Origin: Bacteroidota bacterium
Lineage (GTDB): Bacteria; Bacteroidota; Bacteroidia; Chitinophagales; Chitinophagaceae
Reading direction: 5' to 3'
NCBI GenBank assembly: GCA_023423405.1
Contig: JAFAFR010000014.1
Coordinates: 186,001-250,000, forward strand
DNA length: 64,000 nt
Shown here: positions 27,223-37,207 of the stretch, piece after piece
How the letters are laid out: each line of letters opens with the position of its first letter
Position numbering within the stretch: position 1 is the stretch's first letter
Notes under the pieces: generated by a model
What the model was told of the DNA's origin: nothing
What the model saw: the letters and a program-made list of their open reading frames with translations, nothing else
Database searches by the model: none
Made by a program: the position numbers and the translations under genes

Positions 27223-29199
27223 ATGTTCTTCGACCGCAAATCACTGGACGATGATACCCTCCGGGCTTTTTACCGGCAACTGCTCCTGCCGCGGCTGATC
27301 GAGGAGAAGATGCTGGTATTGCTGCGCCAGGGAAGGATCAGCAAATGGTTCAGCGGCATTGGGCAGGAAGCCATTGCAGTGGGCGCCACCCTGGCCATGG
27401 AAGAAAAGGACTGGATCCTTCCGCTGCACCGAAACCTGGGTGTTTTCACCACCCGCGGCATGCCCTTCGACAAACTTTTCCTGCAATGGCAGGGCCATCC
27501 CGGCGGATACAGCAAGGGCCGCGAAAGAAGTTTTCATTTCGGATCCAAAGAGCACCATATCTGCGGTATGATCTCCCACCTGGGACCGCAGCTTGCCATT
27601 GCCGACGGGCTGGCGCTGGCGCACCGGCTTTCGGGCGAAAACAGGGTGAGCCTGGCTTTCACGGGAGAAGGCGGTACCAGCGAAGGCGATTTTCACGAAG
27701 CCCTGAATGTGGCGGCCGTATGGGACCTGCCGGTTATTTTCCTGGTGGAGAATAATGGTTACGGACTCAGTACACCCGTGTCGGAACAATATCGCTGCGA
27801 ATCCATTGTGGACCGCGCGCGGGGCTACGGCATGGAAGGCGTACGCATCGACGGCAACAACCTGCTGACCGTGTACGATACGGTCAAAGGGGTGCGTGAA
27901 TATTGTTTGCGCGAGAAAAAACCCTACCTCATAGAGTGCATGACCTTTCGCATGCGCGGTCACGAAGAAGCCAGCGGCACCAAATATGTGCCGCCGGAAA
28001 AATTTGAAGAGTGGGGCAGGAAGGATCCCGTGCGCCAGTTTGAAAGCTGGCTGCTGCAGCAGGGCATTCTTGATGCCGCGACGCTGGAGCAGGAAAGCCA
28101 GCGCATCAAGAACAGTATTGACCAGGCGCTGAAGCTGGTGAACGAAGACATACCCGTTGCTTTCAGTCCCGAAGCGGAACTGGAGGACGTATATGCGCCG
28201 GTACCAGCGCAGGAGGAAAATATCCCCGCCACGGAGCGCGAGATCCGTTTCATCGACGCCGTGAAGGAAGGCCTGCGGCAGGCCATGGAGGAAGAAAGCC
28301 GGCTGGTGCTGATGGGGCAGGACATTGCCACTTATGGCGGTGCGTTCAAAATTACCGAAGGCTTCCTGGAACAGTTTGGCAAAGACAGGGTACGCAATAC
28401 GCCCATCTGCGAAAGCGCCATCCTGGGGGCGGCGCTGGGACTGTCGCTGGAAGGCTATCCCTCGATGGTGGAAATGCAGTTCGCCGACTTTGTAAGCGTG
28501 GGCTTTAACCAGATTGTAAACAACCTGGCCAAAATACATTACCGCTGGGGCCATGCGCCGAACGTGGTGGTAAGGCTTCCCACCGGCGCCGGCGTAGGTG
28601 CGGGACCCTTTCACAGCCAAAGCAACGAGGCCTGGTTTGCCCATGTGCCGGGATTGAAAATCGTATACCCGTCCAGTCCCGAAGACGCAAAAGGCTTGCT
28701 GCTGGCGGCTTTCCGCGATCCCAATCCCGTATTGTATTTCGAGCACAAGGCCCTTTACCGCAGCATCAGCGGCAGGGTGCCGGAAGAGCCATACACCATT
28801 CCCATCGGCAAAGCCAGGCAGGTGCAGGAGGGGCAGGATATCAGCATCATCACCTATGGCGCCGGTGTGCACTGGGCGCTGGAATATGCTACGCAGCACT
28901 TCGGCCTCAGCCTGGATATCGTGGACCTGCGCAGCCTGCAGCCCATCGATCACGAAGCCATAAGAAATTCGGTTATGCGTACGGGTAAGGTGGTAGTGCT
29001 GCACGAAGACAATCTTACCGGGGGTATCGGTGCAGAGATCGCCGCCTGGATCGGCGAGCACTGTTTTGAATGGCTCGATGCACCGGTGCTACGATGCGCG
29101 GCACTCGACACCCCCATTCCTTTTAATAAGTCCCTTGAAACGCAATACCTTCCTGCAAACAGGCTGGCTGAAATGGTGGAAAGACTGGGGAATTATTGA
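27223..29199 (+). CDS. 2-oxoacid dehydrogenase E1 component, alpha-beta fusion (658 aa)
   Basis: Residues 1-330 are the thiamine-diphosphate-binding alpha subunit (QGRISKWFSGIGQEAIAVG; the TPP motif GEGGTSEGDFHEALN...VENN). Residues 345-658 are the transketolase-like beta subunit (RLVLMGQDIATYGGAF, TPICESAILGAALGLSLEGYPSMVEMQFADF, DLRSLQPIDHEAI). Fused E1 proteins of this type in Bacteroidota are usually annotated as branched-chain 2-oxoisovalerate or general 2-oxoacid dehydrogenase. E2 and E3 are not in this window. The substrate is inferred only at family level. Confidence 0.94.
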   Translation: MFFDRKSLDDDTLRAFYRQLLLPRLIEEKMLVLLRQGRISKWFSGIGQEAIAVGATLAMEEKDWILPLHRNLGVFTTRGMPFDKLFLQWQGHPGGYSKGRERSFHFGSKEHHICGMISHLGPQLAIADGLALAHRLSGENRVSLAFTGEGGTSEGDFHEALNVAAVWDLPVIFLVENNGYGLSTPVSEQYRCESIVDRARGYGMEGVRIDGNNLLTVYDTVKGVREYCLREKKPYLIECMTFRMRGHEEASGTKYVPPEKFEEWGRKDPVRQFESWLLQQGILDAATLEQESQRIKNSIDQALKLVNEDIPVAFSPEAELEDVYAPVPAQEENIPATEREIRFIDAVKEGLRQAMEEESRLVLMGQDIATYGGAFKITEGFLEQFGKDRVRNTPICESAILGAALGLSLEGYPSMVEMQFADFVSVGFNQIVNNLAKIHYRWGHAPNVVVRLPTGAGVGAGPFHSQSNEAWFAHVPGLKIVYPSSPEDAKGLLLAAFRDPNPVLYFEHKALYRSISGRVPEEPYTIPIGKARQVQEGQDISIITYGAGVHWALEYATQHFGLSLDIVDLRSLQPIDHEAIRNSVMRTGKVVVLHEDNLTGGIGAEIAAWIGEHCFEWLDAPVLRCAALDTPIPFNKSLETQYLPANRLAEMVERLGNY

Positions 29200-29259
29200 G
29201 CGGAAACTTGCTGGAACGAAAGCTGCGTAGTATTTTGCCGCGTTTCCCGAACCTTAACC

Positions 29260-32200
29260 ATGAAACTGAAAATAACTGCTCTGATTCTTACCCTGCTTTG
29301 CTGCTATGGGGTGCATGCACAACTGACAGCAGCATTTTCAGTTTCAGCTACGGAAGGCTGCAGTCCTTTTAAGGTTCAGTTTTCCAACCAGTCCTTCGGT
29401 ACCAGTGGCGGCACCACCTATGAGTGGGACTTCGGGAACGGCAATATCTCCTATCTCAGTGACCCGCAGGCCATTTACACAGAAGTAAAAGCATACACGG
29501 TAAAACTCACCCTGCGCGATGGGGGCAAGGTTTCAACCAGCAGCCAGACCATTACGGTCCATCCTGTTCCGGAATTTGACCTGGTGGCAGATATGGACAA
29601 GGTATGTATTCCTTCATCCGTACAATTTACCGTAAAGCCCAAACCGGGGCAGGCGGCCTTTTCCGCTTTCCACTGGGATTTTGGCGATGGCCTTACGGAA
29701 AGAGGTTACGGCGCGACCAACGGTCATGCCTATTCGTTTCCGATAGAACCTTCGGTGGCGGTTACCGTGACCAACCAGTACGGTTGTTACCAGACCCTTC
29801 GCAGAGATGGACTGGTAAAAGTGCTGCCGGCTCTCAATGTGGCCTTTAACGCTACAGAAGAAATATTATGCCGCACTACCGATGCCGTGCAGTTCAGGAA
29901 TACCACCACCGGTCCTGGTACGCTCAGCTATTCCTGGGATTTTGGCGACGGCACTACGTCTGCCGTTAAAGAGCCTTCGCATGTTTTCAATAAGAAGGGC
30001 ATTTACACCGTGGCCCTGCAGGTGAAGAGTTCGGAAGGGTGTGTTATTACGCAAACCAAACAGGACTACCTGAATGTAGCCAGTTTCCAGGCAAAATTTG
30101 ATATGCCGGAAAAGGTCTGCGCCTGGACCATGATGCAGTTACAGTCCACCAGCGTACCGGCAACCAGTGATTTACACTGGACCATCGGAGATGCGGGTGA
30201 TTGGTACAATACAGAGCCCTATTTCCAAACGCCGGAAACCGGCAATCTGAAAGTGAGGCTCATTGCGGGTTTCGGCGCCTGTTACGATACGCTCGTACAG
30301 GAAAAGCCCATCCTGCCCCGACCCGAGATCGCGGAGTTCTCCAGCAAGCAGTTGAACTTTTGCGGGTATCCTTATACGGTAGAGTTTACAGATAACACAC
30401 CCGGCAGCGTGAAATCGGAGTGGTCCTTCGATTGGGCTTATAACCCGCCGATGGTCATGGAAACCGGAAATAAAGTAAAGCGGGATTTTTTTCGTGACGA
30501 TCACATTGTTTGGCTGAGATCCACTAATAAAGAAGGTTGCAGTGCTGAGACAATACAAAGCATATATGTAAAATCGGACCAGGTCCGGATCGTCAATCAT
30601 ACCGATGTTCCGGGTACGTTTATTAACTGCGATTCGGTAGCAGCCCAATTTGAAGTATTTTCTGAACTTACTATCAAAAAATACAACTGGGACCTGGGTA
30701 ATGGCGCCACCTCCTCCGAAGCAAATCCTATTGGGAAATATACCAAGCCGGGGAATTACCCCATTAAGTTAATCTATGAAACGGAGGAAGGCTGCAAGAA
30801 CACCCTGCAGGCCGCAGATTTGATCACAGTAACTGGCAGGATGACCCCGGATTTTGATGTGTTGCAGGACACTGTGTGTGGCGCTAATTTTTTCCTGATA
30901 CAAAACAAAAGCAAGGCTGAAACAGATGCATACGGACAATATCATTCTTTTTGGTATTTAAATGATGAGTTAACAAGCTTCTATTCACCGGAATCTGATT
31001 TCTGGACTAAAGTCTCCAGGCCGGGGGACTACACAGTAAAGTTGGTTCTGCAAAATCCCTGGTGTTCCGCAGAATTAACCAAAGAAAAGGCGTTTTATGC
31101 GAAAGGGCCCTTCCCCAGGATCATTAGCGCCGTAAATACCTGCGAGGGGGACCGGGGAGAAGTGGTTTTTACGCAGGAAACATTGGGCAACGCCACCTAT
31201 TGGGAATGGGATTTTGGAGACGGTACAAAACAGGTCTTTACCACTAATGAGCCTACTGTTGCGCATCACTATAAGGAATCGGGAACTTATGGTGTCTCCC
31301 TGAAAGTGCGCGAAGGAGATTGTACCATTCAAACATACTCGTTGAACTTCAACGTGATGGTGAAGCCCACGAACATGCGCCTGCTTTCTTCCAAAGAAAG
31401 GATATGTAAGGACGACCCTTTGTCCATTCAGCTTCTGGGGATGGGGCAGGTGGCTCACTTCAACAGTTATATTTTTGTAGATCATTATGAATACGAGGAC
31501 GGAAGCAGGTATCTTGGTTTTTTTAACGGTTCGATCATGTATTCGAGTGAGGGCCGGGATGAGCTGTTCAATGTAGACCCTCTGCACAAGGCCATCAGGG
31601 CCATTACGGTAAACTCGCTGGGATGCTACGACACCAGCACTTATCTCAACTATACCATCGTGGGCGCCGCTGCTGATTTCAAAGTGACCGGCGATGGCGC
31701 CTGTTTTAAAAATGCCATAACCCTCACGGATGCTTCGGTGAAAGACGGCACGGAGATTGTTTCCTGGCTTTGGGATTTCGGCGACGGCACCCAAAAGGAA
31801 TCTGCCACCAACACACCGGTAAGCCATACCTACGAGAACCCGGGTAACTATTATGTAGCGCTTCGCATCCGGGACCAGAGTGGTTGTGGAAATTTTGCTT
31901 CCACCGCCGCACAAAGCATTTCCGTTTATGGACCCAAGGCTGAATTTTATGTGGGTCCGGAATACCAGTTGAACAGCACCATTTCGTTCAGTAATGCCAC
32001 CAATACCTACGGGGCCAATTCCGTGGAATACAAATGGGATTTCGGTGATGGCACACAAAGCACGGAAGCATATCCTTCTAAAACTTACACCGTGGCGGGC
32101 AACTATACGGTCACACTTCAGGCAACCGACCCCAGTACCGGCTGCCGTTCGGTGGTATCGCACAGTTTCACCGTGCGTGATTTCCGTTTTGCCTTTGCAA

Positions 32201-33672
32201 AATCGATGAGTTACGTACAGTCCTCCTGCCCGCCGGTGGTTGTGCAGTTCTACAACCAATCGGTTAACTATACCCGTTATGTATGGGATTTTGGCGATGG
32301 CTATACGCTAGAAAATGTTCCGGCTCCTTCGCATACCTACGAAAAGCCAGGCAAATACCGGGTAAAATTGTTGGTATATGGCCACAATGGCCTGGAAGGA
32401 ATGGTGGAGGATTCTGTCAGCGTAAGCCTGCCGCAGCCGGTATTCAGTTCTGATAAGATGGCTTACTGCGCCGGCGATCCGGTCACCCTGCAGTCACCCA
32501 CCAAAGGCATTTCCCTCTTCACCTGGGATTTTGGGGACGGGCAGGTAGCCGGTGGAACAGACCTGAAGACCACGCATAGCTATTCCCGCCCCGGAACCTA
32601 TAACCCGGTATTGCTGGTCACCGATACCAATGGTTGTACGCAGGCGGTGCAGCTCAATGGCATTGCTGTAAGGAAGGGCCCCGAACTTACCATTGGCCCC
32701 GATGATCCCGAAGTATGCCGTGGCGCCCTGGTGCAACTGGTAGCCTCCGGAGGATTGAGTTACGAATGGATGCCGGCTGCAGGGCTGAGTCGCAGCGATA
32801 TTCCCAATCCTACCACTATTGCGGTTAATGATATCCGTTATACAGTAACGGCAAAGGATGAGATCGGCTGCGCCACAACGGCTTACAAAGACATTAAGGT
32901 GGTGCAAAAAGAAGAAGTGTCGCTTACCGCCTCGCGCACGGAAATATGCCTGGGTGAATCCGCCCAGTTGCAGGCGGGCGGCACCGCTACCATTCGCTGG
33001 ATCGGCGGAACGGACGGGCTTAACAACAATGCGATCGCCAACCCGGTAGCGACGCCCCGGCAAACCAATACCTACCAGGTAGTGGGATCCGACCATAAGG
33101 GCTGCTTCAGCGATACTGCCGCCATAACAATTGCCGTGCGCCCGTTACCGGCGGTAGATGCAGGCCCCGGCGCAAGCATTGTTGCAGGCAACAGCTTCAG
33201 CATACCGCTTACCGCTTCTTCCGATGTTACGCGGTACACCTGGAGCCCTGCGCAGTTCCTGGACTGTAGCAACTGCGCCCAGCCCATAGCGCGCCCGCAA
33301 ACCGACATGACCTATACCGTTACTGTTTTCAACCAGTACAACTGCACAGCATCCGATACGGTTCAGCTACAACTCATCTGCTCCACAACAGGCGCTGCCA
33401 TTCCAAACGCATTCAGCCCGAATGGCGATGGCAAAAACGACCGCTTCGTGATCCAGGGCGTCGCTAAAATCAACAGCCTTATCATATTCGACCGCTGGGG
33501 CACCAAGGTATATGAACGCAAAAACTTCTTCCCGTCCGACCGGGAACAGTGCTGGGATGGAAACCTGCGCGGTACGCCGGTTCCCGCTGGCACTTATGTG
33601 TATTTTGCCGAGCTGGAATGTAAACCGGGAGAGCTTATCACGCGTAAAGGAAGCCTCGTGCTGGTCAGGTAA
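29260..33672 (+). CDS. giant secreted PKD-repeat protein with gliding-type C-terminal domain (1470 aa)
   Basis: A signal peptide ends at VHAQ (about residue 21). At least nine PKD domains are marked by WDFGDG-type cores (for example EWDFGNG, HWDFGDG, SWDFGDG, LWDFGDG, KWDFGDG, VWDFGDG, TWDFGDG). They are followed by about three Ig-like repeats of the form GLSYEWMPAAGLSRSDIPNPT...TVTAKDEIGC. The last 90 residues are a CHU_C / gliding-motility-associated domain (AFSPNGDGKNDRFVIQG, IFDRWGTKVYE, GTPVPAGTYVYFAELEC). That domain is a type B T9SS export signal, so the protein is a surface adhesin or matrix component. It overlaps the convergent ABC transporter gene by 8 bp. Confidence 0.94.
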   Translation: MKLKITALILTLLCCYGVHAQLTAAFSVSATEGCSPFKVQFSNQSFGTSGGTTYEWDFGNGNISYLSDPQAIYTEVKAYTVKLTLRDGGKVSTSSQTITVHPVPEFDLVADMDKVCIPSSVQFTVKPKPGQAAFSAFHWDFGDGLTERGYGATNGHAYSFPIEPSVAVTVTNQYGCYQTLRRDGLVKVLPALNVAFNATEEILCRTTDAVQFRNTTTGPGTLSYSWDFGDGTTSAVKEPSHVFNKKGIYTVALQVKSSEGCVITQTKQDYLNVASFQAKFDMPEKVCAWTMMQLQSTSVPATSDLHWTIGDAGDWYNTEPYFQTPETGNLKVRLIAGFGACYDTLVQEKPILPRPEIAEFSSKQLNFCGYPYTVEFTDNTPGSVKSEWSFDWAYNPPMVMETGNKVKRDFFRDDHIVWLRSTNKEGCSAETIQSIYVKSDQVRIVNHTDVPGTFINCDSVAAQFEVFSELTIKKYNWDLGNGATSSEANPIGKYTKPGNYPIKLIYETEEGCKNTLQAADLITVTGRMTPDFDVLQDTVCGANFFLIQNKSKAETDAYGQYHSFWYLNDELTSFYSPESDFWTKVSRPGDYTVKLVLQNPWCSAELTKEKAFYAKGPFPRIISAVNTCEGDRGEVVFTQETLGNATYWEWDFGDGTKQVFTTNEPTVAHHYKESGTYGVSLKVREGDCTIQTYSLNFNVMVKPTNMRLLSSKERICKDDPLSIQLLGMGQVAHFNSYIFVDHYEYEDGSRYLGFFNGSIMYSSEGRDELFNVDPLHKAIRAITVNSLGCYDTSTYLNYTIVGAAADFKVTGDGACFKNAITLTDASVKDGTEIVSWLWDFGDGTQKESATNTPVSHTYENPGNYYVALRIRDQSGCGNFASTAAQSISVYGPKAEFYVGPEYQLNSTISFSNATNTYGANSVEYKWDFGDGTQSTEAYPSKTYTVAGNYTVTLQATDPSTGCRSVVSHSFTVRDFRFAFAKSMSYVQSSCPPVVVQFYNQSVNYTRYVWDFGDGYTLENVPAPSHTYEKPGKYRVKLLVYGHNGLEGMVEDSVSVSLPQPVFSSDKMAYCAGDPVTLQSPTKGISLFTWDFGDGQVAGGTDLKTTHSYSRPGTYNPVLLVTDTNGCTQAVQLNGIAVRKGPELTIGPDDPEVCRGALVQLVASGGLSYEWMPAAGLSRSDIPNPTTIAVNDIRYTVTAKDEIGCATTAYKDIKVVQKEEVSLTASRTEICLGESAQLQAGGTATIRWIGGTDGLNNNAIANPVATPRQTNTYQVVGSDHKGCFSDTAAITIAVRPLPAVDAGPGASIVAGNSFSIPLTASSDVTRYTWSPAQFLDCSNCAQPIARPQTDMTYTVTVFNQYNCTASDTVQLQLICSTTGAAIPNAFSPNGDGKNDRFVIQGVAKINSLIIFDRWGTKVYERKNFFPSDREQCWDGNLRGTPVPAGTYVYFAELECKPGELITRKGSLVLVR

Positions 33673-35443
33673 GAGCGGCTTCTTCTTCCAGCGGTAAAGC
33701 ATTGGGCCTTTCGCCCACCTGTTGCCGCCACATGGCGTAATACAGTCCCTTTTGGTCCAGCAGCGCACCATGGCGCCCCTGCTCCACAATGCGGCCTTTT
33801 TCCAGCACAAAAATGGTATCGGCATGCATGATGGTGGAAAGCCGGTGGGCAATGAGAATGGTGATCTGTTTTTTCTCCGCAGAGATCTCACGGATGGTGC
33901 TGGTAATGTCTTCTTCCGTAATGGAATCCAGGGCAGAAGTGGCTTCGTCGAAGATCAGCAGACGCGGTTCGCGCAACAGGGCGCGGGCAATCGCCAGCCT
34001 TTGTTTTTCGCCGCCCGAAACACGTTTTCCGCCTTCACCCAGCACCGTATCGAGCCCTTTCTCCGCGCGGGTCACCAGGTGGAGGCAGGACGCTTTTTCC
34101 ATAGCGTCCAGTATTTGCTGGTCGGTGGCATCGGGTTTAACGAAGAGCATATTGTCGCGGATGGTGCCGGAAAACAATTGCGTTTCCTGCGTTACAAAAC
34201 CCAGTTGCCTGCGCACCATGTTATAGCGGATATGCTTAACCGAAACGGTATCCACCAGTATATCACCCGATACAGGCGTGTAAAGTCCTACCAGTAGTTT
34301 TACCAGCGTAGACTTGCCCGAACCCGACGGGCCCACAAAAGCAATGGTATCGCCCAGTGCCGCTTCGAAACTGATGTCCTCTACGGCGTACTGGCTGGCA
34401 TTGGCATGCCGGAAATAAACCTTATCAAACTGCAGGTGTGATATTTCCGCCACGTCGATGGGCTCCTCGGGGCGGTATTCGGTAGGTTGTTCCATCAGGT
34501 CGTTGAAGACCTGCAGCGAGGCCTCTGCTTCACGGTATTGCAGGATGATATTGCCGAGATCCTGCAGGGGCCCGATAATGCCGGTTGATATGAACTGCAT
34601 GGAGATCAGTTCGCCGGTAGTGAGTACATTCCGGAAGATCAGCCAGAGTAAAATGAAAAGAATCGACTGGCGCAATAAGTTAAGCGTGGTGCCCTGTAAA
34701 AAGGAGAGGGTACGTACTTTCCTGGTCTTGTCCATTTCCAGGTCGAAGATGCGCTGGCTCAGGCCGCGCAGGCGGCGTATCTCGGGGTAGGTAAGCCCCA
34801 GGCTCTTGACCAGCTCAATATTGCGGAGCGACTCGGTGATGGACCCGCTGAGCTGGTTGGTTTGTTTTACCACCGCCCGCTGGATGGTTTTGATGCGGCG
34901 GCTCAGCAGGCTGGTGAGCCCGCCCAATACCACCACTCCCACGAGGAACACAGGGATGAGCGCCCAGTGTTTGGTAACCGCATACCAAACCAGGAAACAG
35001 ATGCCTACCAGCGATGAAAAAAGAATATTGATGAAAGAGTTGATAAAGCGTTCCGTGTCGTTGCGCACTTTCTGCAGCTTGGAAAGTGTTTCGCCGCTGC
35101 TCTGGTTTTCAAAACCCTGGAAGGGAAGGCGCAGGGTCTGGCGCAGCCCGTCGTTAAAAACCTGCATGCCGAATTTCTGCACCACGAGCCGCACGACATA
35201 GTCTTTAAAAGTAGTGGCCACCCGGCTGAGCAGGGCAACGGCAACAGCAATGACCAGCAACTGCAGCACGCCGCGGATCCTTTCCTGCTCATTCAGGTGT
35301 TCCGGGTTCAGTGCAAAGCGGTCTATGACCTTTCCGAAGATGATGGGATCATACAGGGCCAGCACCTGTGCAATGCCCGCGAGCGCCAGGGCCAGGAAAA
35401 CCCACCAGCGATAGGGCTGCAGGTATTTCCACAGGATCTTCAC
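33665..35443 (-). CDS. ABC exporter, fused membrane and ATPase domains (592 aa)
   Basis: This is an ABC half-transporter with six membrane helices in the N-terminal 320 residues and a nucleotide-binding domain in the C-terminal 240. It has Walker A GPSGSGKST, signature VSGGEKQRLA (a variant of LSGGQ), Walker B RLLIFDEATSALD and the H-loop IAHRLST. It probably forms a homodimer that exports a lipid, peptide or drug; the substrate is unknown. The start is GTG 35443, which overlaps the stop of the upstream dipeptidase gene as GTGA (35440-35443), indicating coupled translation. The 3' end overlaps the convergent adhesin gene by 8 bp. Confidence 0.93.
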   Translation of the reverse strand: MKILWKYLQPYRWWVFLALALAGIAQVLALYDPIIFGKVIDRFALNPEHLNEQERIRGVLQLLVIAVAVALLSRVATTFKDYVVRLVVQKFGMQVFNDGLRQTLRLPFQGFENQSSGETLSKLQKVRNDTERFINSFINILFSSLVGICFLVWYAVTKHWALIPVFLVGVVVLGGLTSLLSRRIKTIQRAVVKQTNQLSGSITESLRNIELVKSLGLTYPEIRRLRGLSQRIFDLEMDKTRKVRTLSFLQGTTLNLLRQSILFILLWLIFRNVLTTGELISMQFISTGIIGPLQDLGNIILQYREAEASLQVFNDLMEQPTEYRPEEPIDVAEISHLQFDKVYFRHANASQYAVEDISFEAALGDTIAFVGPSGSGKSTLVKLLVGLYTPVSGDILVDTVSVKHIRYNMVRRQLGFVTQETQLFSGTIRDNMLFVKPDATDQQILDAMEKASCLHLVTRAEKGLDTVLGEGGKRVSGGEKQRLAIARALLREPRLLIFDEATSALDSITEEDITSTIREISAEKKQITILIAHRLSTIMHADTIFVLEKGRIVEQGRHGALLDQKGLYYAMWRQQVGERPNALPLEEEAALT

Positions 35444-36630
35444 CGGCTAACAGTTTTAAAGAGGCGTATGAAATTTCCACCAAGGATCTTTTTGATTTCC
35501 TTCCTGGAATAGCCCCGCAGCAGCAGTGCCGACGTTATGACCGGCATGTCCTCCACGCCGTCGAGGTCCTGGGGCGCCGATTCAATGCCGTCGAAGTCGG
35601 ACCCCAGCCCAACATGCTTTACGCCGATGAGTTTTACTATGTGATCCAGGTGGTCCAGCAGCAGGTTCATCGAGGGCCGCAGCGAATCCGCTTCATCCGC
35701 GTATTTGCGGCTGATGAATTCGGCAATTTCATAAGAAGGACGGTTCAGGTTCCTGAGCGAATCGGCTTCCGCGGCATGGCGTTCGAGGAAAGCTTCCTTG
35801 TGCCGGTTGTAATTGCTGTCGAGGAAACCGGAATAAAAATTCAGGTGGATAACGCCGCCGTTTTTGCCAACGGCCCTGATCTGTTCATCCGTAAGGTTGC
35901 GGGGAACCGGACAAAGCGCATAGGCGCAACTGTGAGATACCAGCACCGGTTTTCTGGTAACGGCCAGTACATCGAAAAAAGTTTGTTTACCAACATGGCT
36001 CAGGTCCACCATCATGCCAATATCATTCATGTGCAATACCACCTGCCTTCCAAAATCGTTCAGGCCTTTCCGTGAGATGCCCGAAGGTTTGCCGGCGTCG
36101 AAATTGGTTTCATCCCAGGCCGAGCTGGCCCAGGAGGTGGAATTGTTCCAGGTGAGGGTCAGGTAACGGGCGCCGCGGTGGAAGAGGCTGTCGAGGTATT
36201 CCATCCGGTCTTCGATCATGTGTCCGCCTTCCACGCCCTTCATGGCCCCGAGCCGTCGACTGTGAACCGCTTCCCGGAGATCGGCCGGCGTATTCACCAG
36301 CATCATCCTGGAAGGGTTGCGGGCAACGATGGCGTCCAACGAGTCGATTTCGCGGAGCGCCTGGTTAAACGCCATTCCCTTGCCAAAGCTTTCATCACAA
36401 AAAATGGAAAAGACCTGGATATCTATGCCGCCCTTGCGGAACCGGGCAAGATCGCTGTGGGTGAGCCCGCGCAGGTCGTCCTCGATGTTCAGTCCCTTCA
36501 GCGTGGCTGTCGACAATACGTCGTTATGTGTATCCACCACAATAGCGTTCTCATGCAGGTTTTTCTGCGCAGTAGCGGCCTGCACGGCGAGCAGGAGAAA
36601 AAGAACAAAGGGTGCATGTAATCTGAACAT
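35440..36630 (-). CDS. membrane dipeptidase, M19 family, exported (396 aa)
   Basis: A signal peptide (residues 1-21) suggests periplasmic location. Zinc-binding motifs of renal dipeptidase are visible: VVDTHNDVLS with His35 and Asp37, a central Glu in KGVEGGHMI, VLVSHSCAYAL, and VGLGSDFDGIES. The family cleaves dipeptides, including D-amino-acid forms from cell wall turnover. Its stop overlaps the GTG start of the ABC exporter, so the two form an operon, perhaps linked to peptide turnover and transport; that link is inferred. Confidence 0.93.
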   Translation of the reverse strand: MFRLHAPFVLFLLLAVQAATAQKNLHENAIVVDTHNDVLSTATLKGLNIEDDLRGLTHSDLARFRKGGIDIQVFSIFCDESFGKGMAFNQALREIDSLDAIVARNPSRMMLVNTPADLREAVHSRRLGAMKGVEGGHMIEDRMEYLDSLFHRGARYLTLTWNNSTSWASSAWDETNFDAGKPSGISRKGLNDFGRQVVLHMNDIGMMVDLSHVGKQTFFDVLAVTRKPVLVSHSCAYALCPVPRNLTDEQIRAVGKNGGVIHLNFYSGFLDSNYNRHKEAFLERHAAEADSLRNLNRPSYEIAEFISRKYADEADSLRPSMNLLLDHLDHIVKLIGVKHVGLGSDFDGIESAPQDLDGVEDMPVITSALLLRGYSRKEIKKILGGNFIRLFKTVSR

Positions 36631-36659
36631 AGCGTGGATTGTTCTTGAAGTTACAGTTT

Positions 36660-37202
36660 TCAGTCTGATAACTTATCGCCCACAAACCAATGTTCCTTAT
36701 CGCGGAAAAGCACGTTGAAGCTGGTGAGCGATCCGTAGATACGGGTAATATATTGCTGCAGGTTCACTTTGTCGGCATCCGACAGCAGTTTATGGGCGTT
36801 GATCTGCTGTTCCAGCACCCGGAGGCGGTCGCGCAGCATCACGATCTTATGGAAAAATATTTCCAGCGGCATTTCCTTGGGCTTGAGTTTGGTATCGGCC
36901 GGCTGGAGCAGGAGGGTGCCGTTCTGCCAGCGCTCGCCCAGGGGCACCACTTCGTTCATCCCGTTCCAGAGCCGGAGGATCCTGAGCAGGGACTGCTCCA
37001 TGTCCGACTGTGTTTCCGGCTCCAGGCTGGTGTTTTCGGGGATCACTTCTTCCAGTGCGGGATCGGTTTTGTCGATCTCCTTCGTACCGTGATGGATAAA
37101 CGTAATCAGGTAACTGGCATATTTAACGGCAATGATCACCCCAGGGCCATATTGTGTGTGCTGCAGGCGGGTTCCAATGCCCAGTACCAACATTTCGTTC
37201 AT
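36660..37202 (-). CDS. conserved-type hypothetical protein (180 aa)
   Basis: The N-terminal 60 residues (LVLGIGTRLQHTQYGPGVIIAVKYASYLITFIHHGTKEID) look like a small beta-barrel of the CarD/SH3-like type. The C-terminal 120 residues are helical (MPLEIFFHKIVMLRDRLRVLEQQINAHKLLSDADKVNLQQYITRIYGSL in outline) and may dimerise. There is no signal peptide or catalytic motif, so it is probably cytoplasmic. It lies between the dipeptidase and the serine hydrolase on the same strand with gaps of 29 and 5 bp. The function is not recognised. Confidence 0.78.
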   Translation of the reverse strand: MNEMLVLGIGTRLQHTQYGPGVIIAVKYASYLITFIHHGTKEIDKTDPALEEVIPENTSLEPETQSDMEQSLLRILRLWNGMNEVVPLGERWQNGTLLLQPADTKLKPKEMPLEIFFHKIVMLRDRLRVLEQQINAHKLLSDADKVNLQQYITRIYGSLTSFNVLFRDKEHWFVGDKLSD

Positions 37203-37207
37203 AAATT

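Noticed and set aside
27241..29061. 606-codon minus-strand frame
   Set aside because: It lies fully inside the E1 dehydrogenase gene, and its translation has no family features.
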